A stretch of 64,000 bases of DNA, from NCBI GenBank assembly GCA_009599575.1, contig VWND01000076.1:1550001-1614000 (forward strand). Direction: 5' to 3'. The translations under genes and the position numbers were made by a program. The notes below the pieces were generated by a model. The model searched no databases. It was not told where the DNA came from and was given only the letters and a program-made list of their open reading frames with translations. Below are positions 29,640 to 39,628 of the stretch, in pieces. The stretch's first letter is position 1. Each line of letters opens with the position of its first letter. This DNA is from Blumeriella jaapii (taxonomy: Eukaryota; Ascomycota; Leotiomycetes; Helotiales; Drepanopezizaceae).

Positions 29640-31234
29640 TTTAAAGAGGCGGCTTTCTTGCTGCAGAGCTTGTAGTTGGTGTTTGAGGTTTGCAAAGTAA
29701 AGGCTCGTTTGTTCGTGCGGTGTGGGTTTGGTATTGGTGATGCTGCTCCTTGGACAGTCAGCAAGGTAGTGAGATCACAGTAAACGAGAGCTTAGTTTTC
29801 CTTACTGCCGTTGGGATTGGGAAGATGTTGGTGGGGAAAAAAGAATGAAGATTCGAGGATCTAAGATCAATACTTAAACATACTGCTGCCTTTGTTGGCC
29901 TAGTCTTACCGCTGCCTTTGTTAGCCTAGGTTTCCACCGTACAGACCCTCTTACATATCACCCGAAAGATCTGAATCGTTCTAGTCGTTGAGTGAGGAAT
30001 TCTCTAGAATTATTTGCCAGCTCCATGGAAGCCGACGGCGCTTCCTAGCATTCGCCAGGCTTCTTAGAGTGTTTTCGTAGGACTTCGTGCAAGGGAAACA
30101 TGTATCAGAAGTACCCAGAGAAACCGACGATTCTTTCATGTCACGTCACCGAAAACAACATCAAATTTTCCCACATATTCTGACACCGTATTGCATGAAT
30201 TATTTTCACATGTTATTCAAATAGAAAGGAATACCAGGTAGAATGCATTCTGCTACGGCAATGTCATAACTCGCCGATAGCGCACAATCAATACAACGCA
30301 AGGAGACAAGTTATTACCCAATACTCCGTCATTTCTACTACAGTACTGTAGTAATCAAAAGCGAGGCCCATGCATACCTTCTGATGTGTAGCGTAGACTA
30401 GGCAGCCTGCGGTGACGATGTCCGGGATTGGCAGGCAGATAAGTGAGGAAACGGGAAAGGGATCATGAAGTATCTTGATGATGTTTGACTGGAGTAGTCT
30501 TCGAAAATATCTGGATGGAGGGTGTAATAGTGGGCTGCCTTCCCACATTTATCCTGCGGGCACTCGGATAATACGAGTGCCCGCAGGATAAATGTGGGAA
30601 GGCAGCCCACTATTATTGGTCTCAAGGTTTTTGGATTTTTGGTTGTCTGGCCAAAAACGCGAGAAAACTCGTGGCTGAAATTTGCCGCCATGAGACGGAA
30701 ATGAGGTAGATGTAGACTTTGTTTTGTATGAGCCACCTGCGATGTCTTATTCAGATGTGAGTACTATAACGAGCTAGAAAGATCAATCATTCAACCGTAC
30801 AAATTGTAGTGTGGGTACCTAGACCAGGAAGTAACAAAGAAACACGGCGACTATCGTCAATTTGAGACATCCAGAAAATAGATACGGGCACGGAAATCGC
30901 CATCTTCGGCCCTCAAGGAGATATGGTTTTCGAGTGAGACATGTCGTGTATCTGGCGACCAAGTTATACTAACGCTATAACACATCGCCGAAGATAATGA
31001 AAGCCATCACTTACCATCCTTCAATTAGAGAACGGAACATCTCGAAACAGACTCAAAGCTCTTGGCAGAGAAAGCGTAGTAAATATCGTCCCATATCACC
31101 AAGATCGCGAAGCTATGCTCGCATCAAAAAGCCAAAAGCCCAGACTCCCAGCCGTCGGTCCCCCCCCCCCCCCCCCCCCCCCCCAAGCTTACACGACCTC
31201 CTCCCCTCCTCCCCTCCTCCCTCTCTCCGGAACT
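29640..31234. other. Intergenic region with a perfect hairpin
   Basis: It lies between the two seven-cysteine genes. No gene was recognised; the minus-strand frames at 30288-30736 run through a perfect inverted repeat (30525-30615). A C homopolymer of about 24 bases at 31159-31182 lies 50 bases beyond the stop of the second small gene. Confidence 0.55.
30525..30615. repeat. Perfect 42-bp inverted repeat with 7-nt loop
   Basis: Bases 30525-30566 and 30574-30615 are exact reverse complements over 42 bp, separated by GATAATA. The arms contain GGGCTGCCTTCCCACATT and TATCCTGCGGGCACTCG. Outside the arms the match ends at once. No flanking direct repeat was seen. It could fold as a very stable RNA or DNA hairpin, be a short palindromic element, or be a fold-back assembly artefact. 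Confidence 0.95.
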
Positions 31235-31477
31235 TTACAGAGGCGTCGACAGAGAAATAGCAGCACACCCGGCATAACACACTCCTTGGGCAGCATTACA
31301 CGCCAAGATCGCTGGAGAAGCACCGGCCGCGAAGACGGTGCCGAAGACGCAGCCGGCGGCCGAGTAGCATGCTGTTACAGGAGCCATGCAGGCCGCTTGA
31401 CATAGGGCGTAGGTGAGAGGGCCGGCGAATGCTGGGGAGACTGCTGCTATGGCTGCGAGGATGAGGGGGGAGCGCAT
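31235..31477 (-). CDS. Small secreted seven-cysteine protein, fungal zygote-specific-like, copy 2
   Basis: A single exon of 80 residues. The signal peptide is MRSPLILAAIAAVSPAFA and the mature protein starts GPLTYALCQAACMAPVTACY. Cys residues are at 26, 30, 37, 43, 60, 67 and 71, matching the paralog at 29400 with a one-residue insertion. The middle (SAAGCVFGTVFAAGASPA) is small and hydrophobic. It is probably secreted; no function is known. Identity of layout and strand with copy 1 supports a local duplication. Confidence 0.88.
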   Translation of the reverse strand: MRSPLILAAIAAVSPAFAGPLTYALCQAACMAPVTACYSAAGCVFGTVFAAGASPAILACNAAQGVCYAGCAAISLSTPL

Positions 31478-31842
31478 TGCGGTATTTGTGAAGATTTGGT
31501 GTGTTTGATAGTGGAGTAGGTGATGCTTGCTTAGCTTGATAGATAAGTTCGATGTGTTGTTAATGCTGCTTGTTGGAAGGATGTAGAGCGAAGCCAACTT
31601 CGACTCTGGAGCACCGGGACTGCCCTTTTGTACTGCTCGCACTTGTGTCTCTCCTCGGTAGCGAGCATCCTTTCTCAAAGGCAACCAAATCGAAGTCCCT
31701 TCCACAACAAGCGAGAACCGAGTGAGTAATAAGATACCTCCTGTAGGTTGGTAAGCAAAAGGCCAAAGACTCCCATTTTGATACCTTGAACTACCGCCCT
31801 TTACCAGAACGCCGCGCCATGCAAACAGGACCCCCATGCGTT
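31478..31842. other. Intergenic region
   Basis: Promoter of the second seven-cysteine gene and terminator of BUD23. No gene was seen. Confidence 0.5.
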
Positions 31843-32747
31843 CTAGAAAGCGATATTCCTCTTCCTGCCTGTGTACTTCGAATTGGCCTTGACAACCTTC
31901 CCCTTCCTCTCCATCTGCTCCTTCTTACTCAAAATCCACTGCTTGCTCCCCTTCACAACCTTCCTCCCCTTTTCCCTGTGTTTCCTCCTCGCATCCAACA
32001 CATCCACGCCCTCCATCCCCTTCACCACGCCTGTGATGTCCCCGTTACTGCCATCCTCGTTTCCTCCTCCCACCGTCAGGACCAGATACAGCTTGGCGTT
32101 CTTGGTGCCCGGATCATCCTCCAAGATACCAGCGCCAAACCCAGCTTTGATCGCCGCACCGCTGATCATGTTCCGCTGCTGCTCGTTCTTCGGGTAGAAC
32201 TGGCAGACCGCCCTGCCTCCCCGCTTCAAACACGCATACAGCCCGTTGAAGAACCTCGATAACCTTCCCTCGCTAGAAACCTCGCTGCTCTCTGCATTAC
32301 ACAGCCACTGGATCGCGCTGATGCTCACCGCGGCGTCGAAGGTCCCCGCGCGAAACGGCACGCCCTGTCCGATATCCGCCAACATCAGGTCGCCCTCGAG
32401 ATCCCGCTGCAGCGCAACGTCGAGCATCGACGCTGAGATGTCCATGCCAACCCAGATATGCGGGCCGCCCTCTGAGGGATCGACCGAGGACAGGATCTCG
32501 CCCGAGAGGCCGGAACCGCAGCCGACGTCGAGGATCATGGCGGGGACGTCGAGGTCGAGGAGCTCAAGGGCGCGGTTCGTCATGGAGGCTTGGATGTTCT
32601 GGATTCGGGAGGAGGACGTGTATTTTCGAGCTTCGGTGTCATTGTAGTGGAGGTCTGGAGGCCTGTTTGCAAGTGTTGGCTACTGTCGCATGCGGCGCTC
32701 GAGAAAGAGATAAAATTTACTTACAGGGTATCTTCTGGGCGAGACAT
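31843..32747 (-). CDS. BUD23: 18S rRNA (guanine-N7) methyltransferase Bud23
   Basis: Exons 32747-32725 and 32662-31843 give 280 residues, the family length. The first exon encodes MSRPEDT and a split Leu; the intron has a GTAAGT donor and AAACAG acceptor, and splicing gives PPDLHYNDTEARKYTSSSRI, the family N-terminus. The SAM-binding motif is MILDVGCGSGLSGEIL, followed by GMDISASMLDVA and the catalytic-face motif SISAIQWLCNAES. The C-terminal region is Lys/Arg-rich (ARRKHREKGRKVVKGSKQWI), as in Bud23, and probably binds rRNA. The enzyme methylates a guanine of small-subunit rRNA with Trm112 and supports 40S export. It is divergent from SVP26, with starts 297 bp apart. Confidence 0.95.
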
Positions 32748-33044
32748 GACTGCGTTGTAGTTTTGGCTGAGTAGAAAGATTCTTGTTTTCTCCTCCAGCA
32801 GGTTTTCCTTCTTCTGATCAGATCTCCCGGCTCAAGATAGAGCCTTGCGCGAGATGTAGAGTTTCCGGTCAAGGCTATCGTCAGAAATTGTGTTTGGGTC
32901 GCAAATGTTGGTGGGGTTGTCTGTTTAGCGTTGCGAGTCTGCAGACGGGACGGGACGGCATGAAAGACCACGCTATTCAGACGCTTCATTCAACTACCGC
33001 ACTCCGCTCTATGCTATGAGAGTCTCTGAATTGAAACCAACAAC
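32748..33044. promoter_or_regulatory. Bidirectional promoter of BUD23 and SVP26
   Basis: Only about 300 bp separate the two start codons, so both genes must draw on this region. No canonical TATA box was identified. Confidence 0.6.
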
Positions 33045-33803
33045 ATGTGGATCCTGCCGCTCGTCGGGTATATTGGCCTTGGACTTGGATTTGGGTTTCT
33101 AACCCTGGCCATCGGTATGTTGGGAGACAGAAACGTCGCGCCTCGAGCTCTGCTGATTGTTGAGATAGCTTCGGGCCTATACTACCTCTCCGAACTCGTT
33201 GAAGAGCATACAGTCGTTGCAAAGAAACTGCTCACGCGGCTGATTTATGCGGTTATCGGCTTGCAAACACTGCTCTGTATGGTAGATGGCTTCCCGTTCA
33301 TGCTCTCCCTGCTGAGCGTCGGCTCGCACATCGTGTACTTGGGCAACATGCGACGGTTCCCAGTCGTCAAGCTCTCGGATCCGCTGTTTCTTCTATCGTG
33401 TGGTGTGTGCCGCCTGCGGAGTTTGCTCGCGGAAACGGGCTGACGTTTGGCAGTTCTGGTGCTGGTAAACCACTACGTCTGGTTTACTCACTTCTCCTTC
33501 GCGTCCCTCGCCGCCGTGCCAAGATCCCGATACGATGCAGTGAATGTGCCTACCTTCGGGCAGATCGCTTCATTCTTTGGGCTCTGTGTATGGCTCGTCC
33601 CGTTCTCCCTCTTTGTCTCTCTCTCGGCGAGCGACAATGTGTTACCGACCATGGGCAGCGAAGCGCCCGGTATGCCAGGTGCGTCGGGCGACGGGAAAAA
33701 CCGACGGCAGGGGATGTTCAAGGTGGTCATCGATGTAATCCGTGACTGGATGGGGGGGATAGGGCGGCTAGCAGGCTACAGCCATCCGGACAGGGGGTTC
33801 TGA
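33045..33803 (+). CDS. SVP26: Svp26/TEX261 family ER-Golgi membrane protein
   Basis: Exons 33045-33114, 33169-33402 and 33454-33803 give 217 residues. The first intron (GTATGT to GATAG) is a multiple of three without a stop, so it can be missed; removing it gives FGFLTLAIASGLYYLSELVE, the family sequence. The second (GTGTGT to TGGCAG) joins FLLSC to VLVLVNHYVWF. Four or more hydrophobic segments span the chain, and LVEEHTVVAKKLLTRLIY is conserved. In yeast Svp26 is an adaptor that loads Golgi mannosyltransferases and related type II proteins into COPII vesicles. The tail after residue 180 is hydrophilic. Confidence 0.93.
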
Positions 33804-34123
33804 TACTTTGTACGATTCGGGGGCATTGCTGGCGTTGGAAGGGCATCTGGCAACATTTTGAGACTACCAAAGAAGGTGGGACATGGCTCTGAAAAGAGAC
33901 GGGTAAGGTCATGATGTATTGATGTGCTAATGAGGCTGCAAAATAACTATAAGGGTATCTTCCAATCAAATTCCTCCAGGCGCCCTACAAGTAAGTGATC
34001 TGCGATTATGTGTATAGCAAGAAATGTGTAGCAATGTTTGTTCAAATCCTTCGAACCATCTGTCACGGGTCAGTAGGCGAAGAGCACGGAAACCCGAGCC
34101 AACGATGCCATAGACATACCAGC
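33804..34123. other. Convergent intergenic region
   Basis: Between the 3' ends of SVP26 and the minus-strand coiled-coil gene; terminators are expected here. Nothing else was seen. Confidence 0.4.
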
Positions 34124-34759
34124 TCATTCCTCTGGGGCCGGGCTGACTTCTACCTCCATCTCGCGCAAACGAACGTGGAACAGTCGGACGAGTTCGCCGG
34201 AGAGGCTGATAGAGCTTTGTTCGACATTCTTCATGCTGTGCAAGATTTGAGCCTCGATGCTTTGACGTTTCTGGTTCAAAGCGGCCAGTCTTGTCCAAAG
34301 ATCTTGTTGGGACTTGGTACTGGACAGAACATCAGCGATTCCATTTTGGGTACGAGCGAGCTTCAAGTCGCGTAGATGGGACACACTGCTGAGTGCTTTC
34401 CAATGAAAATCACACGCGTCTTGGGCAGCGAGTCATAGGAGAGGAAGGATACAGCACTCACACTTTGTTCTTTCTATTGCTGAACAAGGAATCCATCTTC
34501 ATCTTGACATCTTTGACGCGCTTTTCATGCTCTGCCTCGATGGCCTTGCGCTTTTTCTCTCGGCGGGCATTCGACTATGCCTCTGTTAGTCGGAAACCGA
34601 GGTAGTATGAGACCGCGATGCTCATACAGACTCTACAAGCTTGCTTGCCTGCATCATCACATTCAACGCGTCTTGTCCTGGCGAGCTATTCTCCTCCTCC
34701 GACTCGGACCCGGACTCGAACTCCTGGCGTTGGTCTTTGCGGCTATCTCGAGGTGCCAT
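34124..34759 (-). CDS. Small coiled-coil protein, unrecognised
   Basis: Minus-strand exons 34759-34628, 34574-34462 and 34385-34124 give 168 residues. The protein starts with an acidic Ser-rich segment (FESGSESEEENSSP). Basic helices follow (SSNARREKKRKAIEAEHEKR), then a long predicted coiled coil containing TRLAALNQKRQSIEAQIL. The last intron ends CTCAGCAG, so two acceptors three bases apart (a NAGNAG site) could give 168 or 169 residues. Composition resembles small kinetochore or chromosome-associated proteins, but I cannot name a family. It is divergent from PXR1, with about 260 bp between starts. Confidence 0.78.
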
Positions 34760-35018
34760 GATGGTGGTGATGGTGACACGACTTGTGGGTGATGGTTTTG
34801 GCCTGTTCTTTGGTCACTATACTTTATATTTCACGTAGAGAATGGAATGGCATTCAAGGCCACGTGACCCGTGTTATGGATGGCGGTTGCTAAAGTCGAG
34901 GAGGTCGCCAATCACACACTAGCGCACTTCTGACTCCACCACAATTTTTGAAGCCCAACTGCCCGCAATTTTCTCACCATCATTCGCCTGGCCATTATTC
35001 CACCTCAACACCTGAACC
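34760..35018. promoter_or_regulatory. Bidirectional promoter of the coiled-coil gene and PXR1
   Basis: The two start codons are 259 bp apart on opposite strands. The sequence includes ACTTTATATTTCACG near 34820, a possible weak TATA element. No other regulatory word was recognised. Confidence 0.5.
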
Positions 35019-36231
35019 ATGGGTCTCGCAGGAGAGAAAAAGTAGAAAATCTTTTTCCTTGCTCCGGACATGAATGCTAACATGAATTCTGCAGGCGCGT
35101 GAAGCTGTCCCACGACCCAAACAACACCAAATGGACCAACGACAGCAGCAGCTTCGGGCTGAAGATGATGACCGCCCAAGGCTGGACACCCGGCCAATAC
35201 CTCGGGGCCAGAGATGCATCGCATGCCGAGTTCCACACCGCAGCCAATGCCTCGCACATCCGCGTCGCGATCAAGGACGATAACCTCGGGCTAGGAGCGA
35301 AGATTGGAACGGGCGTGGGCCATGGAGAATGCACGGGTCTAGACGCTTTCAAGAACTTGCTGGGGCGGCTAAACGGCAAGGAGGAAGAGGAGATCGCGAA
35401 GGAACAGAAGAGTAGGGACGATCTGCGGAGGGCGATTTATAGCGAGAGGAAGTGGGGGGCGCAGAGGTTCGTCAGCGGGGGATTCTTGATCGGTGATAAG
35501 ATCCAGGTTCTGATTGATGCCGAGGCGGAGCGGATACGGAAATTAGCGTTGGGAGAAAGTGATGCCTCTGCAAGCGATTCTGATGCAAGCTCAGAAGAAG
35601 AAGAGGTAGCGCCGATGGCGAAGACCAATAAATCGAAGAAGAGGAAGGTGGAAGCCTTGGACGAGGCTGGGCCTGAGACAGTTGCGGTCAGTGTCAAGAA
35701 ATCGAAGAAGAAGCATCGTGCTGAGGAAGCTACTACGGAAGAGCTTACTCCACTCGACGAAGAAAAAGCATCCAGAAAACCCAAGAAATCCAAGAAAGAA
35801 CGGAAAACAAAGCCCGAATCCGAGGAAACGGATGAAGAGCCCGCATTAAAAAAGCGCAAAGAGGAGAAGAAAGAAAGAAGGCGGAAAGAGAAAGAATCAC
35901 CCGACGATGTAGAGGTAGAGGAGACCGAGAAAGAGAAACGGAAGAGAGAAAAGAAGGAGAAGAAGGAAAAGAAAAAAGCAGCTGAAGCCGATAGTACGGG
36001 GGCCTCTCTACCAACGACGGAAGCAAGCACAGTCGTGGCAGCGCCCTCACGGGTGACAACGATGATGCATGGACGACATGCTGTACGATCGCGGTATATT
36101 GCACAAAAGAAATTGGCTTCTATGGATGCGGCGTCTCTGGCTCAGGTTCGTACCCACTCTCTCTTTGCAAAGCTACCCCTATCAGAGATGGTACTGATAT
36201 GAAACAGATTTTCATGATTAAGTCGCAGTAG
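35019..36231 (+). CDS. PXR1: G-patch protein Pxr1 (PinX1 homologue)
   Basis: Exons 35019-35041, 35095-36145 and 36208-36231 give 365 residues. The first exon encodes MGLAGEKK; splicing gives KRVKLSHDPNNTKW, the family N-terminus. A G-patch spans about residues 25-79 (FGLKMMTAQGWTPGQYLGA and DDNLGLGAKIG). The middle keeps GLDAFKNLLGRLNGK and KWGAQRFVSGGFLIGD. The second half is a long Lys/Glu-rich low-complexity tail typical of nucleolar proteins. A last tiny exon adds IFMIKSQ, the conserved C-terminus; reading through that intron would end at 36202 instead. The protein stimulates the helicase Prp43 in rRNA and snoRNA processing, and its homologues restrain telomerase. Confidence 0.95.
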
Positions 36232-37514
36232 AGCGTTACATAGAAATACTGAAGTACAGAATTCATGTCAAGCAGTGTATCTCGCTGAAACTCATGTTCA
36301 GATGTTCGCAATAGACACGTTTGGAAATAGAGCCGGCGCATGGCTAGTATTAGGGTTGGGTCGGCTGTATACGGGAGTCCGTCCTCTTTCTTGTGCATGG
36401 GTTTCGGTGAAGCTTTGATCCAATGCAGCAGTGAGTACGGGCGAAGAGTGGCAAATGAGAGCCCCCTGTGAACGATGGACTTCTGGTCAAGGGAGCCAGC
36501 GAGCAGACTGACACCTTGCTAGGGTTCCCTATGAGGTGTGGGACATAGGCTCTTATTCTGCCATGATTTTTAGTCTCCTCCGTACATGTGGAAAATCCAA
36601 AGAAGTTACCCAGGAATTAGAGAAGTGGGCTCCTCCATCTCGCTCCCACGGGTCGCCGCGACTGGAACGTCAATCTTTGGCGCTACTCGGATTCATAGCT
36701 TACGTGGACAACACGTACTTGAGGACCAACTTTTTAGCGTAGTATCATGGGGAAGTTGATTGGACGCGACGTTGAACTTTGCTTGCATGCCATTCTGGGA
36801 GACCCTTTTGCTGGACTTGTGGACAAAACAACCGATTGTGGTGGACTTTAGGGGTAAAGGTTCAGCTCACTTACGCTCAAATTTGGCTTGGTGGACATGT
36901 TTCGTAGATCTCGGGTATATCACTTTGGCTGCGTATCAAGTTTGACTTGGAAAATTCAATGGGATTAAGAAATCCGAATACAAAGCTAGCATTTTTGTAT
37001 AGTTACACGCACAACTTTGAGATTCTGTTATATGTCTTGCTTTTTTATTCTACGGAATCTTTGTGAATCAATCGCGAAAGGGAAAAAGCCTTGCATAAGC
37101 CTTCACCATACCTTACTTAGCCTTGCTCTATTCTTCGTTTACATAGAATTTTTTGGTATTTCACTACACTGTGCTACTCTCGGAAAATTGTCTTAATCTT
37201 GTCTAAATCTCGAGTGAACATGCCCTCAAACATTCGATGATACGTCTCGTACAAGTTTTTACTTGGACACTCGAGCCCTTTCAGGCCTGGTCGTCGAGTA
37301 CTCCAGACCTAAACACAATGTCTCATTTGGGCACGGCTGGTCAATTGATACCCACCTGAGCGTCATTATAGTCGACTCACCAAATATCTACTAATCCTCT
37401 GACCCCTCGAGCGCTGGTGAGGCACCAGCTATTGACTTCTAACAACCCGTCTCCAAGCCCAAGGCACTTGTACTCAAATGCACTTGACTTATACTCAATC
37501 CCAGTGTGTTTGCT
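36232..37514. other. AT-rich intergenic region
   Basis: No gene was found. The stretch from about 36950 to 37250 is AT-rich. The end leads into the frameshifted BTB copy, whose 5' exon, if any, was not located. Confidence 0.5.
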
Positions 37515-38117
37515 AATACGTGTTCCAGGAAACACACCTTCATGATCTGAACGCTGGCGATAGCGAGACCGCAGAGGGATTCACCATGCACAAAGAGCAC
37601 GCATGCACCTACTCTCCGGTCCTCAAGTCTGCGTTCAATAGCAACTTCATCCAAGGCCAAACTCGAAGCCACAAGCTTCCCGGGAGCGACAAAGAAGTTG
37701 TGCTGCTCTTGGTCTACTGGCTCTATACCCAAGAAGCAAGCTCAAAGTCATTGGAGGAGGGTACTTTCGGTGACAACGAAAACGATCGTCTATTTAAGGT
37801 ATGGATCCTATGTGACAAGCTGCTTACACGAACTCTGCACAATGCCATCCGCCGTAAGATCAAAAAGATCCAAGCTAAATTTGACATTTGTGCCAACGCC
37901 TGCATCCGTTACGTCAACAGCGATAACCGCCGCTGGCAGTCCCCTACGCCTGTTTTTGGCCCACCCAATGGCTTACTTCCGAAGTGCTCTTGATACCATG
38001 GATTCCCGAGCAATTCCCAAAGAGATGCTTCTAGACATGAAAGTCGTCGGTTCTGAGAACATTAAGCCCTGGGGACCTCTTCTGCAAGGTGTTATAGACC
38101 TACCTAGGTTAGTATGA
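37515..38117 (+). pseudogene. BTB/POZ-like gene with two frameshifts
   Basis: Three frame segments line up with the intact paralog at 2362. First KHTFMI ends at a TGA in one frame. The next frame continues with FTMHKEHACTYSPVLKSAFN, VYWLYTQEAS and LFKVWILCDKLLTRTL. After RYVNSDN the match moves to a third frame, AGSPLRLFLAHP and AIPKEMLLDMKVV, parallel to CDSPLRRVAVER and NLPKEFFIDLVDI of the paralog. No splice signals explain either switch (near 37535 and 37925). The remaining sequence is well conserved, so inactivation looks recent. Alternatively the switches are assembly errors. Confidence 0.72.
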
Positions 38118-38629
38118 TTTCAAGAAAAATTAGGTTACAAGAAGAATAGTGTCCTATAACACACCTCCATCTGACTCTTGAAATACACTTGGGAAATAAC
38201 CAATGCTAACACTGCGTCCAAGATCCACGACGCAACTCTCCAGCTCCGAAAACACACAGCCGAACGGCTGGCATTGTCTCGACGAGGAACCCCTGTACTT
38301 CTATTGCAAAATTGTTATGAAATTCGCCTAAACGCTACTTCTGTATCAAAAGGTGGCTGCTGTCATAGGTTGGCTGGCATGAATTCGAGCATCCCGACGA
38401 GAAATCTGCTCTACCTCAGATGCCGAAGACATCAGATCACCAATGTGATCCATAGCCTAGGATTTCAGAGCACCGCCCTACCACAAGACGCCATTACGAA
38501 GCTCATCATCCAAGCATTGAGCTTGGGGGAAATGGCTCAAATCGGGGGAAATGTGCGAAAAACGTGCCTTCCAAAACCCAGCGCAGCCATCCCCTAAACC
38601 ATTTTCCCAACCCCCCATCTCCGCCGTGT
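38118..38629. other. Intergenic region
   Basis: No gene was recognised between the BTB pseudogene and the minus-strand BTB gene; both end towards this region. Confidence 0.4.
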
Positions 38630-39628
38630 CTACAGAAACACGAACTTCTCCATCTCGAAACGCTGCATGATTCCAAGGGTGAACGGCTGGGCAGAGACGA
38701 TGAAGAGATACGCATCCAGCAACTCCAGCAGCTCCTCCTTCGTCGAGTCACGAATCGTGGACCAGAAATGCCTTGGCAGAGCAGACAACACCGCCTCGGT
38801 GTCGCAGCCCATCTCCTTCTTGACGATCCAACTCGCGCACACCGCCGTTCGCAGCAGGATCTCCCCCATCGCGTCCCAGTAGAGCTTCTCCCGGCGGTTC
38901 ATCACCAACCCGCGCCGCTCCAGCTGGGTCTCCTGCAACTTGAAGGCGTCGCTCATCCGAGGGATGAGGAGCTTCTGCAGATCTCGGCAGCGTAGCTGGT
39001 CCGCGATCACCCAGAGGCGGATCCAGTGGTCGTGGCGGTCCAGCAGAGGTCGGGTGTACATGTTGTCATCGTGCTCGTGAAGGGACCACTCGAGCGAGCC
39101 GGTCAGGAAATAGCGAATCAAGAGCTGCAAGGTGATGACCTCGGCGTGCTTGATCGTGAATGTGTTGATGATGTTGTTGGACATGGGGTCCTTGCCGGTC
39201 TTGTCTTGCAGCACGGGGGAATGGCTGTGAGCGACCCACATGTCGACCCCGACTCTCTCGGTGAACTTGTTCGTCCCGGGGTGGAAGCCGACGAGGTAGA
39301 GTACTGGTATGAATGGTTGTCTGGATCTCGCGCAGGTTAGTCGCGCCGCCTATGACTGGCGTTCGGGAGGAACGTACGGAGCGGCCTGCTGCGTGTATCC
39401 TCCTGCCTGCTTCGTGCTCGGCGGTCCGTAGAGGACTCTTTGCACGCTATTGGAATAAACCACTGGGGCTCCATGGCTCTCTCGGACTGCGCACTTCTTC
39501 TTCTTCTTATTCGTATCGTCGCGCTTGGTGACATGTCCAGCCATGACTGCAGGGTTCAACATTCTGGCTTGGTGTGGTCTCTGGGTGTGGTCGGGCGGGC
39601 CACGACACATTGTCATTGTAGATTCCAT
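38630..39628 (-). CDS. BTB/POZ-like domain protein (minus strand)
   Basis: Minus-strand exons 39628-39378 and 39320-38630 give 313 residues. The 57-bp intron has a GTACGT donor and a CTAAC branch before GATCCAG; splicing joins GYTQQAAP to QPFIPVLYLVGFHPGTNKF. The start may instead be ATG 39544 (285 residues). The fold follows the BTB pattern: VLYLVG, then VAHSHSPVLQDK, IKHAEVITLQLLIRYFLTGS, and WIRLWVIADQLRCRDLQKLL. The C-terminal part (about 100 residues) is helical. It is more diverged from the 2-8 kb group than those are from each other. No function can be inferred beyond protein binding. Confidence 0.75.

Noticed and set aside
30525..30615. CRISPR-like or attachment-site interpretation of the hairpin
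   Set aside because: There is one inverted pair only, no spaced direct repeats, and the genome is fungal.
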